Assembly (NCBI GenBank): GCA_965243265.1
Contig: CBDEUL010000010.1
Span: forward strand, 62,001-126,000
Length of the DNA stretch: 64,000 nucleotides
DNA from: Flavicella sp965243265
Lineage (GTDB): Bacteria > Bacteroidota > Bacteroidia > Flavobacteriales > Flavobacteriaceae
Direction of reading: 5' to 3'
The notes under the pieces were generated by a model, which was not told the DNA's origin, did no database searches, and worked only from the letters and a program-made list of their open reading frames with translations. Shown in pieces: positions 44,681-52,620 of this stretch. Both the position numbers and the translations under genes were made by a program. Within the stretch, counting starts at the first letter, position 1; every line of letters starts with the position of its first letter.

Positions 44681-45296
44681 TATAATAATAGCAGATGACC
44701 ATGATTTGTTTAGAAGCGGTTTAACAGAGCTTTTAAAAAAACACGATTATATAAATATAGTAGCCAGTGTTTCTAATGGAGCGGAGTTATTGCCAATGTT
44801 AAAAAAAGAAAAAACCGATGTTGTGTTATTGGATTTGGTGATGCCAGAAATAAACGGATTTGAGGTTTTAGAACATTTGTCTAAAGAAAACAACAAGGTT
44901 AAAGTAGTGGTTATTTCTATGCATGATGATGGTAATTATATAGCCAAATGTGCTAAGTACGGAGCGCATGGATATTTGTTGAAAAACGCAGATGAAAAGG
45001 AGTTGTTATCAGCTATAGAAATTGTTTCCAAGGGTAAAAAATACTATAGTTTGGAAATTACAGAGAAGATGGTGAATAACCTTACAGAAGAAAAAACAAC
45101 GTATAAAAAGTTAACCAAAAAAGAAATAGAGGTTTTGGGGTTGTTGGCTAAAGGTTTTACCACAAAAGATATTGCCTCTCAATTGTTTATCAGTTCCCGT
45201 ACAGTAGAGACTCATAGAGCTAATATGCTTAAAAAATTAAAAGTTAAAAATTCAGCAGAACTTATTAATAAAGCAGCTTTTCTTAAGCTGTTGTGA
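44667..45296 (+). CDS. NarL/FixJ-family response regulator
   Basis: 209 residues. Receiver domain with acidic pocket (IADDHD) and phospho-acceptor D56 in VVLLDLVMPE, then a LuxR-type HTH (~140-205, LTKKEIEVLGLLAKGFTTKDIASQLFISSRTVETHRANML). Partner of the kinase encoded just upstream. A likely target is the small repeat protein that starts 125 nt downstream from its own promoter. Confidence 0.94.
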   Translation: MEPINIIIADDHDLFRSGLTELLKKHDYINIVASVSNGAELLPMLKKEKTDVVLLDLVMPEINGFEVLEHLSKENNKVKVVVISMHDDGNYIAKCAKYGAHGYLLKNADEKELLSAIEIVSKGKKYYSLEITEKMVNNLTEEKTTYKKLTKKEIEVLGLLAKGFTTKDIASQLFISSRTVETHRANMLKKLKVKNSAELINKAAFLKLL

Positions 45297-45361
45297 TATC
45301 CGTATTTTTACGGATATTTTTTTACGTGTTTTTTTCGGTAAAAATTACCAAATTTCTCATA

Positions 45362-45392
45362 TTGTTTAAGGGGTATTCCAGCTGTATATTTG
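45362..45392 (+). promoter_or_regulatory. promoter of the small repeat protein gene
   Basis: TTG at 45362-45364, exactly 20 nt, TATATTTG at 45385-45392, a perfect match to the phylum's consensus. Expected transcript start about 45399, leaving a leader of ~22 nt. Confidence 0.7.
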
Positions 45393-45420
45393 GGTGTAAT
45401 TAATTTAAATAGATACAGTT

Positions 45421-45762
45421 ATGAAAAATATAATAGCAATGGCAGTGGTAGTAGTTTTTTCTGTTTCAGGAGTATTGGCACAGAATAGTAAAGGTTTAAA
45501 AGGACCAGCGGCAAAAAACTACAAACCATGGAAAGATAAGAATAAAACTGAAATTACAGTTGTAGTAAAAGAGCGTCAAGATCTACAAGGACCATCAGCA
45601 AAAAACAATAAAGTTTGGAAATCTAAAGGAGAAGATTTAGAAGTGTATGCTGTAGAGTTTGATAAAAGAAGAAAAGGTTTAGAAGGACCAGAAGCAAAAA
45701 ATTACAAGCCTTGGGCTCATAGTATAAAGGATTTTGAAGAGAGTGATATAGCAGATAATTAA
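45421..45762 (+). CDS. small exported protein with three GPxAKNxKxW repeats
   Basis: 113 residues, signal peptide cleaved probably after A20 (SGVLA-Q). The mature 93 residues hold three copies of one motif: G25-L-K-G-P-A-A-K-N-Y-K-P-W37, L55-Q-G-P-S-A-K-N-N-K-V-W66 and G86-L-E-G-P-E-A-K-N-Y-K-P-W98, about 29-32 residues apart, with a basic first and acidic last part. I do not recognise a characterised family. It follows a two-component system, has its own strong promoter and a strong terminator, so a regulated, abundant product is likely. Confidence 0.75.
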   Translation: MKNIIAMAVVVVFSVSGVLAQNSKGLKGPAAKNYKPWKDKNKTEITVVVKERQDLQGPSAKNNKVWKSKGEDLEVYAVEFDKRRKGLEGPEAKNYKPWAHSIKDFEESDIADN

Positions 45763-45783
45763 GATAGAATAATATGCTATAAA

Positions 45784-45815
45784 AAAAAGGTTCTGAAATT
45801 TTTCAGAACCTTTTT
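45784..45815. terminator. bidirectional terminator
   Basis: AAAAAAGGTTCTGAAA / TTTCAGAACCTTTTT hairpin, A/T tracts on both sides; it serves the repeat protein on plus and glnA on minus. Confidence 0.9.
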
Positions 45816-45837
45816 GCTTTTATAATAATTGAGAGAA

Positions 45838-46854
45838 TTATTTAATCGGTTTAACCGTTTTAATAATTCTTGCAGCAATTTTGTATGGATCTCCATTTGA
45901 AGATGGACGACGGTCTTCTAACCATCCTTTGTATCCTTTTTCTACAGCGATAATTGGAATACGGATTGACGCACCTCTATCAGAAACTCCCCAAGAGAAA
46001 TCAGTAATAGCAGCAGTCTCATGCTTACCAGTTAAACGTTGCTCATTGTGCTCACCATAAACAGCAATATGCTCATCAACTACAGGACGGAAAGCCTCAC
46101 AGATTTCAGCATATTTATCAGCAGAACCACATTCTCTTAAGATTGAGTTAGAGAAATTAGCGTGCATTCCAGAACCATTCCAGTCAGTATCTCCTAGAGG
46201 TTTTGGGTGGTACTCGATGTACATTCCTCTACCTTCAGTTAAACGATCTAGTAAGTATCTAGCAATCCAGATTTCATCTCCTGCTTTTTTAGCACCTTTT
46301 GCAAACAATTGGAACTCCCATTGTCCAGAAGCAACCTCTTGGTTAATTCCTTCAAAGTTCAATCCAGCCTCAATACATAAGTCAGCATGCTCTTCAACTA
46401 TATCACGTCCATGAGTGTTTCTTCCACCAACAGAACAGTAGTACATTCCTTGTGGAGCTGGGTAACCACCTCTTGGGAATCCTAATGGTAAATCTGTATC
46501 AGTATCCATGATAAAGTATTCTTGCTCAAATCCGAACCAGAAATCATTGTCATCGTCTTCAATAGTAGCACGTCCATTAGACTCATGTGGAGTTCCGTCA
46601 GCGTTTAATACTTCAGTCATTACTAAGTAACCATTGATACGAGCTGGATCTGGGTAAATAGCAACTGGTTTTAAGATACAGTCAGATGCACCACCTGAAG
46701 CTTGTTGTGTAGAAGAACCATCAAAAGACCAGTTTCCTAATTCTTCGATTGTTCCTTGAAAGTTTTCGTGCTCCTCTACTTTAGTTTTACTTCTTAGGTT
46801 TTGAGTTGGTTTGTAACCATCTAACCAAATGTACTCTAATTTAATTTTAGCCAT
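45838..46854 (-). CDS. glnA: glutamine synthetase type II (eukaryotic-like)
   Basis: 338 residues, the short GSII form, not the 470-residue GSI. Motifs: NWSFDGSSTQQASGGASDC (~42-60), the DPARINGYLVM strand, FGFEQEYFIMD (metal-binding Glu), GINQEVASGQWEFQ, NGSGMHANFSNS with the catalytic loop, and GVSDRGASIRIP near the C-terminus. Makes glutamine from glutamate, ammonia and ATP. Monocistronic; a promoter-like element is at 46902-46929. Confidence 0.95.
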   Translation of the reverse strand: MAKIKLEYIWLDGYKPTQNLRSKTKVEEHENFQGTIEELGNWSFDGSSTQQASGGASDCILKPVAIYPDPARINGYLVMTEVLNADGTPHESNGRATIEDDDNDFWFGFEQEYFIMDTDTDLPLGFPRGGYPAPQGMYYCSVGGRNTHGRDIVEEHADLCIEAGLNFEGINQEVASGQWEFQLFAKGAKKAGDEIWIARYLLDRLTEGRGMYIEYHPKPLGDTDWNGSGMHANFSNSILRECGSADKYAEICEAFRPVVDEHIAVYGEHNEQRLTGKHETAAITDFSWGVSDRGASIRIPIIAVEKGYKGWLEDRRPSSNGDPYKIAARIIKTVKPIK

Positions 46855-46901
46855 AACTATATTATAAGTGTTATTTAAATATGATTTTTAAAATTTGAAA
46901 G

Positions 46902-46929
46902 CAAATATAAGATTTAATTTTCAAATCAA
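46902..46929 (-). promoter_or_regulatory. glnA promoter candidate
   Basis: On minus, TTTG (46926/7-46929/30) is followed by ~17 nt and TATATTTG (46902-46909), giving a 40-nt leader before the glnA ATG. Confidence 0.45.
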
Positions 46930-47092
46930 ATATCTTTTTTTACGTAAAAGTACGTAGTAATCTTAATTTTAAGAGACTCTTAATAATTAGTACATCAAAA
47001 TTAAGAAATCTTCAAGAAGATTTTTGAATGAAAGCAATGTACTTAAATGAGTTTTTGATATTTAAAATGCAGTATTATACACGATATTTAAT

Positions 47093-47100
47093 TAACTTTG
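47093..47100 (+). promoter_or_regulatory. -7 element before purM
   Basis: TAACTTTG matches the -7 consensus, 27 nt before the ATG at 47127. It lies inside the longer open frame that begins at 47028 and so supports the internal start. No TTG at the usual distance. Confidence 0.45.
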
Positions 47101-47126
47101 CATTTTTAAAATCAAAGTATTTTAGT

Positions 47127-48305
47127 ATGAGTTCAGAAGTAAGTAAAAGATATAGTCAACGAGGTGTTTCAGCGTCAAAGGAAGATGTTCATAATGCTAT
47201 TAAAAATGTAGATAAAGGGTTGTTCCCTCAAGCATTTTGTAAAATAGTACCAGATTATTTAACTGGAGATAAAGATTATTGTTTGATTATGCATGCAGAT
47301 GGAGCTGGTACAAAATCATCTTTAGCCTATATGTACTGGAAAGAAACAGGAGATATTTCTGTTTGGAAAGGTATTGCTCAAGATGCATTGATTATGAATA
47401 TTGATGATTTATTATGTGTAGGAGCTACCGATAATATTATGTTATCATCAACTATTGGAAGAAATAAGAACTTGATTCCAGGTGAGGTACTTTCACAAAT
47501 TATCAACGGTACAGAAGAATTACTTCAAGAGCTAAAAGAGTTTGGTGTTGAGATTCATTCAACAGGAGGAGAAACAGCAGATGTGGGCGATTTGGTAAGA
47601 ACAATTATTGTAGATTCTACAGTAACGGCACGTATGAAACGTGCAGATGTTGTAAATAATGCCAATATAAAACCAGGAGATGTAATTGTTGGTTTGGAAT
47701 CTTTTGGACAAGCAACTTATGAAAAATCATACAATGGAGGAATGGGAAGTAATGGATTAACTTCTGCTCGTCATGATGTGTTTGATAAATATTTGGCAGA
47801 GAAATATCCAGAAAGTTTTGATGCAGCAGTGCCTGAAGAATTGGTGTATTCGGGAAAAGTGAAATTGACCGATGCAGTGGAAAACTCTCCAATAGATGCA
47901 GGACAATTGGTATTGTCACCGACAAGAACATATGCGCCAATAATTAAAGAAATTTTAAGTAAGTTTTCTTCAGATGAAATTCATGGAATGGTACACTGTA
48001 GTGGAGGAGCACAAACAAAAATTTTACACTTTATAAAAGGTTTACATGTAATTAAAGACAATATGTTTGATGTGCCGCCTTTGTTTAAATTGATTCAAGA
48101 ACAATCAGGTACAGATTGGAAAGAAATGTATCAAGTATTTAATATGGGGCATAGAATGGAAATTTATGTTCCTGCAGAATTGGCAGAAGAAATTATTGCT
48201 ATTTCAGAAAGTTTTAATGTAGCTGCTAAAGTAGTAGGTAGAGTGGAAGCTGCGGAATCAAATAAACTGACAATTAAGAGTGAATTTGGTACTTTCGAGT
48301 ACTAG
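47127..48305 (+). CDS. purM: phosphoribosylformylglycinamidine cyclo-ligase
   Basis: Closes the imidazole ring to AIR in purine synthesis. The open frame begins 99 nt upstream, but that part encodes an untypical stretch and contains a -7 promoter box; the start MSSEVSKRYSQRGVSASK is used (392 residues). Motifs: HADGAGTKSSLAY (~64-76), the ATP/Mg-binding NIDDLLCVGATDNIML, and HSTGGETADVGDLV. It is about 45 residues longer than E. coli PurM, as usual in Bacteroidota. A terminator follows. Confidence 0.92.
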   Translation: MSSEVSKRYSQRGVSASKEDVHNAIKNVDKGLFPQAFCKIVPDYLTGDKDYCLIMHADGAGTKSSLAYMYWKETGDISVWKGIAQDALIMNIDDLLCVGATDNIMLSSTIGRNKNLIPGEVLSQIINGTEELLQELKEFGVEIHSTGGETADVGDLVRTIIVDSTVTARMKRADVVNNANIKPGDVIVGLESFGQATYEKSYNGGMGSNGLTSARHDVFDKYLAEKYPESFDAAVPEELVYSGKVKLTDAVENSPIDAGQLVLSPTRTYAPIIKEILSKFSSDEIHGMVHCSGGAQTKILHFIKGLHVIKDNMFDVPPLFKLIQEQSGTDWKEMYQVFNMGHRMEIYVPAELAEEIIAISESFNVAAKVVGRVEAAESNKLTIKSEFGTFEY

Positions 48306-48324
48306 TTTTATAAAAATAGAAAGT

Positions 48325-48351
48325 AAAGACCAACGCATAGCGTTGGTCTTT
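48325..48351 (+). terminator. terminator after purM
   Basis: Perfect 12-bp stem AAAGACCAACGC / GCGTTGGTCTTT with a 3-nt loop. Confidence 0.85.
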
Positions 48352-48381
48352 CTTGTTGTATAAATAACCAGATAAAAATTG

Positions 48382-48389
48382 TAAATTTG
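48382..48389 (+). promoter_or_regulatory. -7 element before prfA
   Basis: TAAATTTG, 30 nt before the prfA ATG; the nearest TTG (48356-48358) is 23 nt upstream, slightly far. Confidence 0.4.
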
Positions 48390-48419
48390 CAATCCAAGTA
48401 AAGATAAAGAGTACGAGAG

Positions 48420-49496
48420 ATGTTAGATAAAATAAAAGTATTTAAGCAACGTTTTGATGAGGTGTCGGATTTGATCATTCAGCCAGACATCATTATGGAT
48501 CAAAAACGTTATGTAAAGCTTAATAAAGAATATAAAGATTTAGGACAAATAGTAGAAAAGGCAAATGAATATGAAGCCTTACTGAATAATATTGCTGAAG
48601 CAAAAGAAATTATAGCTGATGGGTCTGATGCCGAAATGGTAGAAATGGCTAAAATGGAAATGGAAGAGGCTACTGCTGCAATTCCAAATTTGGAGGAAGA
48701 AATTAAGTTTATGCTGATTCCGAAAGATCCAGAAGATGCCAAAAATGTTATTGTAGAAATCCGTGCAGGTACTGGGGGGGATGAAGCAAGTATTTTTGCA
48801 GGAGATTTATATAGAATGTATACGAAGTATTGTTCTGATAAAGGTTGGTCTACAGAGGTAGAAGATGTAAGTGAAGGAACTTCAGGAGGATTCAAAGAAA
48901 TTATATTCAGTGTTTCAGGACCTGATGTTTATGGTGATATGAAGTTTGAATCAGGAGTACACCGTGTACAACGTGTACCGCAAACAGAAACACAAGGACG
49001 TGTACATACTTCGGCAGCTACAGTAATGGTATTGCCGGAGGCAGAAGAATTTGATATTGATATGAAAATGAGTGATATACGTATTGATTATTTCTGTTCT
49101 TCAGGACCAGGAGGTCAATCTGTAAACACAACTTATTCAGCGGTACGTTTAACACACATTCCTTCTGGTTTGGTGGCACAGTGTCAAGATCAAAAATCGC
49201 AACATAAAAACAAGGACAAAGCAATGAAAGTATTGCGTTCTCGTTTGTATGAGCAAGAATTGGAGAAAAAGCTAGCAGCAGATTCTTTGAAAAGAAACTC
49301 ACTAGTAGCAAGTGGAGATAGGTCTGCAAAAATTAGAACGTATAACTATCCACAAGGGAGAGTTACAGAGCATAGAATAGGGTTGACTTTATATGATTTG
49401 TCAAATGTAATTAATGGAGATATTCATAAGATTATAGAGGAGTTAAAACTAGCAGAAAATACAGAGAAATTAAAAGAATTAGGAGAAGTATTATAG
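48420..49496 (+). CDS. prfA: peptide chain release factor 1
   Basis: 358 residues. The catalytic GGQ is in SSGPGGQSVNTTYSAVRLTHIPSG (~220-243), the methylation target for PrmC. The stop-codon reading motif lies in the EVEDVSEGTSGGFKEI to VHRVQRVPQTETQGRVHTS region, where PxT (PQTETQGR) specifies RF1, reading UAA and UAG. Full length. Convergent with uvrB, with the tandem array between them. Confidence 0.94.
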   Translation: MLDKIKVFKQRFDEVSDLIIQPDIIMDQKRYVKLNKEYKDLGQIVEKANEYEALLNNIAEAKEIIADGSDAEMVEMAKMEMEEATAAIPNLEEEIKFMLIPKDPEDAKNVIVEIRAGTGGDEASIFAGDLYRMYTKYCSDKGWSTEVEDVSEGTSGGFKEIIFSVSGPDVYGDMKFESGVHRVQRVPQTETQGRVHTSAATVMVLPEAEEFDIDMKMSDIRIDYFCSSGPGGQSVNTTYSAVRLTHIPSGLVAQCQDQKSQHKNKDKAMKVLRSRLYEQELEKKLAADSLKRNSLVASGDRSAKIRTYNYPQGRVTEHRIGLTLYDLSNVINGDIHKIIEELKLAENTEKLKELGEVL

Positions 49497-49523
49497 ATAA
49501 TATTCTCAATTTTCAATAAAATT

Positions 49524-49558
49524 AAAAAGGACTGAATACATCGTATTCAGTCCTTTTT
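49524..49558 (+). terminator. terminator of prfA
   Basis: AAAAAGGACTGAATAC / GTATTCAGTCCTTTTT stem with 3-nt loop and a long T-run. Confidence 0.9.
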
Positions 49559-49582
49559 TTTGTGTTGTAGTATACTTTAATT

Positions 49583-49650
49583 AAAAACGAATCAACTGTG
49601 TAAAGTTGATTCGTTTCTTGGGGGTAAATTTGATAACCTATTGTTTGGTT
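49583..49650 (-). ncRNA. array unit 1, putative small RNA
   Basis: -33 TTG at 49685-49687, 20-nt spacer, -7 TATATTTA at 49657-49664. The transcript, from about 49650, has ATAACC pairing with GGTTAT as a 5' hairpin, then a perfect 13-bp terminator stem (49585-49616) and a short T-run. The -7 box ends in A instead of G. Confidence 0.6.
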
Positions 49651-49750
49651 ATATAGTAAATATAAGTTGAAGATCAGTTTTATACAATCCGTAATTATGG
49701 TGTAAATTACAACTCCCTGTTTTTTGGGAGATAGAAATAAGGTGAGAATT

Positions 49751-49822
49751 AAAAAACGAACCAACTAATAAAAGTTGATTCGTTTTTAAGAGTGTTTTGT
49801 TTTCAATAACCTTTTCATAGAT
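49751..49822 (-). ncRNA. array unit 2, putative small RNA
   Basis: -33 TTG at 49857-49859, 20 nt, perfect -7 TAAATTTG at 49829-49836. Terminator stem of 15 bp at 49752-49787. One pair in the stem is G-U in the minus-strand RNA but would be a C-A mismatch in plus-strand RNA, which supports the minus orientation. A ten-codon frame (MKRLLKTKHS) occurs in this unit and unit 4 but not in the others. Confidence 0.65.
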
Positions 49823-49920
49823 ATACAGCAAATTTAGGTTAGTATAGGGTACTGTGCAATCCGTGATTGTAGTGTAAATTACGACTCCCTATTTTTGAGG
49901 AGTCGTAAGAAGGGTGTGTT

Positions 49921-49994
49921 AAAATATAAAACGTACCAATTAATTAAAAAGTTGATTTGTTTCAAGTGTGTGTATTGATAACCTTTTAAAGGGT
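49921..49994 (-). ncRNA. array unit 3, putative small RNA (divergent)
   Basis: -33 TTG at 50029-50031, 20 nt, perfect -7 TATATTTG at 50001-50008. The terminator stem (49928-49963) carries about three mismatches, and its T-run is interrupted (TTTTATATTTT). CCTTTAAAAGG may form a 5' hairpin. It keeps the AAAGGTTATC core. Confidence 0.5.
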
Positions 49995-50095
49995 ATGTGG
50001 CAAATATATATGAATATGGAAAAGTAAGCAATCCGTAATTATAGTGTAAATTTTGTCTTTTTGTTTTTTGGAAGCTAGAAAGGAGGGGGTAAATT

Positions 50096-50167
50096 AAAAA
50101 ACGAACCAACTAATAAAAGTTGATTCGTTTTTAAGAGTGTTTTGTTTTCAATAACCTTTTCATAGAT
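50096..50167 (-). ncRNA. array unit 4, putative small RNA
   Basis: -33 TTG at 50202-50204, 20 nt, perfect -7 TAAATTTG at 50174-50181; terminator stem 50097-50132. The predicted transcript is identical to that of unit 2, while the promoter spacer differs at three positions. Confidence 0.65.
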
Positions 50168-50269
50168 ATACAGCAAATTTAAGTTAGTATAGAGTACTGT
50201 ACAATCCGTGATTATAGTGTAAATTACAACTCCCTGTTTTTGGGGATAAAAATAAAGAAGGTGAGAATT

Positions 50270-50347
50270 AAAAAACGAATCAACTAATAAAAGTTGATTC
50301 GTTTTATAAAGAGTGTTTTGTTTTCAGAATTAACCTCTTTCATAAGA
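50270..50347 (-). ncRNA. array unit 5, putative small RNA nearest uvrB
   Basis: -33 region TTT (50382-50384) instead of TTG, 20 nt, -7 TAAATTTA at 50354-50361, so this promoter is probably weaker. Terminator stem of 14 perfect pairs (50272-50305). The RNA part has a small insertion relative to unit 2 (GAGGTTAATTCTG). The hairpin at 50409-50431 (ACACCT / AGGTGT), between it and the uvrB stop, may terminate uvrB. Confidence 0.5.
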
Positions 50348-50433
50348 ATACTATAAATTTAAATAAATAGATAGTTGGATGAAATCCATGATTTTGGTAT
50401 AAATCCTAAACACCTGTTTTTGGGAGGTGTCAG

Positions 50434-52419
50434 TTAGAGTTTAGATTTCAATTCTTTGATTTGATCTCTTAGATTTGCAGCAAGAATAAAATCAAGGTTT
50501 TTTGCTGCAGTTTCCATTTCTTTCCTCTTTAGGGATATTCTTTTGTCTATTTCTGGTTTTGTTAGGTAGGTAAGGTCTTCTTCAGCTGCAATATTGTTAT
50601 CAATTTCGCTATAAGAAGTTCCTTGATTCTGTAACAGGTTATTGTCTAATTTTCTAATAATTTGTTTAGGGCTAATGTTATTGGCAGTATTGTAATTGAT
50701 TTGTTTTTCTCTTCTTCTGCTGGTTTCATCAATAGTTTGTGCCATACTTTTGGTAATCTTATCGGCATACATAATTGCTTTACCATTTACATTTCTGGCT
50801 GCTCTACCAATAGTCTGTGTAAGTGATCTATGGGAACGTAAAAAACCTTCTTTATCCGCATCTAAAATAGCCACAAGGGAAACTTCGGGTAAATCTAGCC
50901 CTTCTCTTAATAGGTTTACTCCAATTAAAACATCAAAAAGTCCTTTTCGTAAATCTTGTAAAATTTCTACACGCTCCAGTGTATCTACATCAGAATGTAT
51001 ATAGCGGCAGCGTATTTGGATTTTAGTAAGAAACTTGGCAAGTTCTTCTGCCATTCTTTTGGTTAAAGTAGTTACCAAAACACGTTCGTCTTTTTCTATT
51101 CTAATTTGAATTTCTTCTGTTAAATCATCTATTTGATTCAAACTAGGTCTTACTTCAATAATAGGGTCTAATAGTCCAGTAGGTCTTATTACCTGTTCAA
51201 TAAAATGACCTTCTGTTTTTTCAAGCTCATAATCTGCAGGTGTGGCACTTACATATAAAACTTGGTTTTGAATAGCTTCAAATTCTTCAAATTTTAAAGG
51301 ACGATTATCCATTGCAGCAGGCAATCTAAAACCAAATTCTACAAGATTTTCTTTTCTGGATCTGTCTCCTCCATACATGGCATGTGTTTGAGGAACGGTA
51401 ACATGGCTTTCATCAATAACCATTAAATAATCTTCAGGAAAGTAATCTAGTAAGCAGAAAGGCCTTGTACCTGGGTTTCTACCATCTAAATAGCGTGAGT
51501 AGTTTTCAATACCGCTGCAATATCCGAGCTCTCGAATCATTTCTAAATCAAATTCGGTACGTTCTTTTAACCTTTTGGCTTCCAAATGTTTTCCTATTTC
51601 AGTAAAATAATCAACTTGTTTCACCATGTCTTCCTGAATTTGGTGTATGGCGTTTTGAAGCACATCAGGAGAGGTTACAAATAGGTTTGCTGGGTATATG
51701 GTTAATTTGTCAAATTTTTCAATAATGGTATTGTTTTCAACATCAAAAGATTCAATTTCTTCAATTTCATCTCCAAAGAAATGCACACGGTATGCGTATT
51801 CTCCATAAGAAGGAAAAATAGTAACAGTATCTCCTTTTACTTTAAAGGTTCCACTTTTAATCTCTATTTCAGTTCTAGAGTACAAACTAGTCACCAATGC
51901 ATGTAAAAAAGAAGTTCTAGAAATAGTTTGATCTATTTCAATATCAATTACATTTTTCTTAAATTCAATAGGGTTTCCAATACCATAAAGGCAAGATACA
52001 GAGGCAATCACCAATACGTCTCTTCTGCCAGATAATAGAGCAGAGGAGGTACTAATTCTAAGGCGTTCAATATCTTCATTTATAGAAAGGTCTTTTTCTA
52101 TATAAACCCCACTAGAAGGTATGTAAGCCTCTGGTTGGTAGTAATCATAATAAGAAACAAAGTATTCTACTGCATTGTTTGGGAAAAAGTTTTTAAACTC
52201 ACTGTAAAGTTGGGCTGCTAAAGTTTTATTATGAGCCAGTACTAAAGTAGGTTTGTTTACTTCTTCAATAACATTTGCAACAGTAAATGTTTTTCCAGAT
52301 CCTGTAACTCCTAAAAGAGTTTGAAATTTTTCTTGGTTGTTAATTCCATTTACAAGTTGTTTGATGGCTTCTGGTTGATCACCTGTTGGTTTGTATGCTG
52401 ATTCTAGTTTGAAATCCAT
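50434..52419 (-). CDS. uvrB: excinuclease ABC subunit B
   Basis: DNA helicase-like damage-verification subunit of nucleotide excision repair. 661 residues: Walker A GVTGSGKTFT (~38-47), the beta-hairpin FVSYYDYYQPEAYIPSSGVYIEKD (~88-111) that probes damage, DESHVTVPQ (~337), motif VI QTIGRAARN, and a C-terminal UVR domain (~620-655, IDKRISLKRKEMETAAKNLDFILAANLRDQI) that binds UvrC. All motifs intact. Its 3' end abuts the tandem array. Confidence 0.96.
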   Translation of the reverse strand: MDFKLESAYKPTGDQPEAIKQLVNGINNQEKFQTLLGVTGSGKTFTVANVIEEVNKPTLVLAHNKTLAAQLYSEFKNFFPNNAVEYFVSYYDYYQPEAYIPSSGVYIEKDLSINEDIERLRISTSSALLSGRRDVLVIASVSCLYGIGNPIEFKKNVIDIEIDQTISRTSFLHALVTSLYSRTEIEIKSGTFKVKGDTVTIFPSYGEYAYRVHFFGDEIEEIESFDVENNTIIEKFDKLTIYPANLFVTSPDVLQNAIHQIQEDMVKQVDYFTEIGKHLEAKRLKERTEFDLEMIRELGYCSGIENYSRYLDGRNPGTRPFCLLDYFPEDYLMVIDESHVTVPQTHAMYGGDRSRKENLVEFGFRLPAAMDNRPLKFEEFEAIQNQVLYVSATPADYELEKTEGHFIEQVIRPTGLLDPIIEVRPSLNQIDDLTEEIQIRIEKDERVLVTTLTKRMAEELAKFLTKIQIRCRYIHSDVDTLERVEILQDLRKGLFDVLIGVNLLREGLDLPEVSLVAILDADKEGFLRSHRSLTQTIGRAARNVNGKAIMYADKITKSMAQTIDETSRRREKQINYNTANNISPKQIIRKLDNNLLQNQGTSYSEIDNNIAAEEDLTYLTKPEIDKRISLKRKEMETAAKNLDFILAANLRDQIKELKSKL

Positions 52420-52573
52420 AAAACAAAAATAAGAATTAACTGAATTATAAAGAGAAAGTAGGGGAGACGATTTGTAAAGAAAAGAAAACTAAAAATATTT
52501 TTTATGTAAAGTATTGATAGTTAGTTTTATGAAAATAAAATTGAAATTTATGTAAAAAATATTGTAAAAAAAC

Positions 52574-52604
52574 TTGTGTATAACGTAGGTAAGCTGTATG
52601 TTTG
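52574..52604 (+). promoter_or_regulatory. promoter of tRNA-Asp
   Basis: TTG at 52574-52576, 20 nt, TATGTTTG at 52597-52604; transcript start expected about 52611, 10 nt before the tRNA. This stable-RNA promoter supports the 20-nt spacing rule used for the array. Confidence 0.7.
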
Positions 52605-52620
52605 CATCGCTTTTAGCAAC

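Larger units (their letters stand above)
49583..50433 (-). repeat. tandem array of five ~170-bp small-RNA-like units
   Basis: Five head-to-tail copies with a period of 168, 170, 175 and 174 bp fill the space between prfA and uvrB. In minus orientation each has: a small hairpin (CTCC...GGAG type), GGATTG with the -33 TTG, exactly 20 nt, a -7 TAnnTTTG/A box, ~45 nt with a shared AGGTTA core, and a terminator hairpin (AACGAATCAACT / AGTTGATTCGTT) with T-run. Units 2 and 4 are almost identical; 1, 3 and 5 have diverged in the 20-nt spacer but kept its length. No conserved protein is encoded. Confidence 0.85.

Noticed and set aside
47028..47126. Extra 33 residues at the N-terminus of PurM.
   Set aside because: Not part of the family fold, and they contain a -7 promoter box; the start at 47127 is better.
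49522..50109. Several overlapping minus-strand frames of 60-80 codons inside the tandem array (such as 49522-49764, 49649-49831, 49879-50109).
   Set aside because: They cross unit borders, promoters and terminator stems, are not conserved between units, and have random-looking composition; the conserved signal is at nucleotide level.
50096..50167. Ten-codon peptide MKRLLKTKHS as the product of the array.
   Set aside because: Present only in the near-identical units 2 and 4; the frame is lost in 1 and 3 and altered in 5.
49583..50433. CRISPR array or integron-like attC array as an explanation of the five repeats.
   Set aside because: The unit (~170 bp) and the conserved part are far too long for CRISPR repeats, and no cas or integrase genes are near; units carry no cassettes. 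Promoter and terminator placement explains the conservation better.
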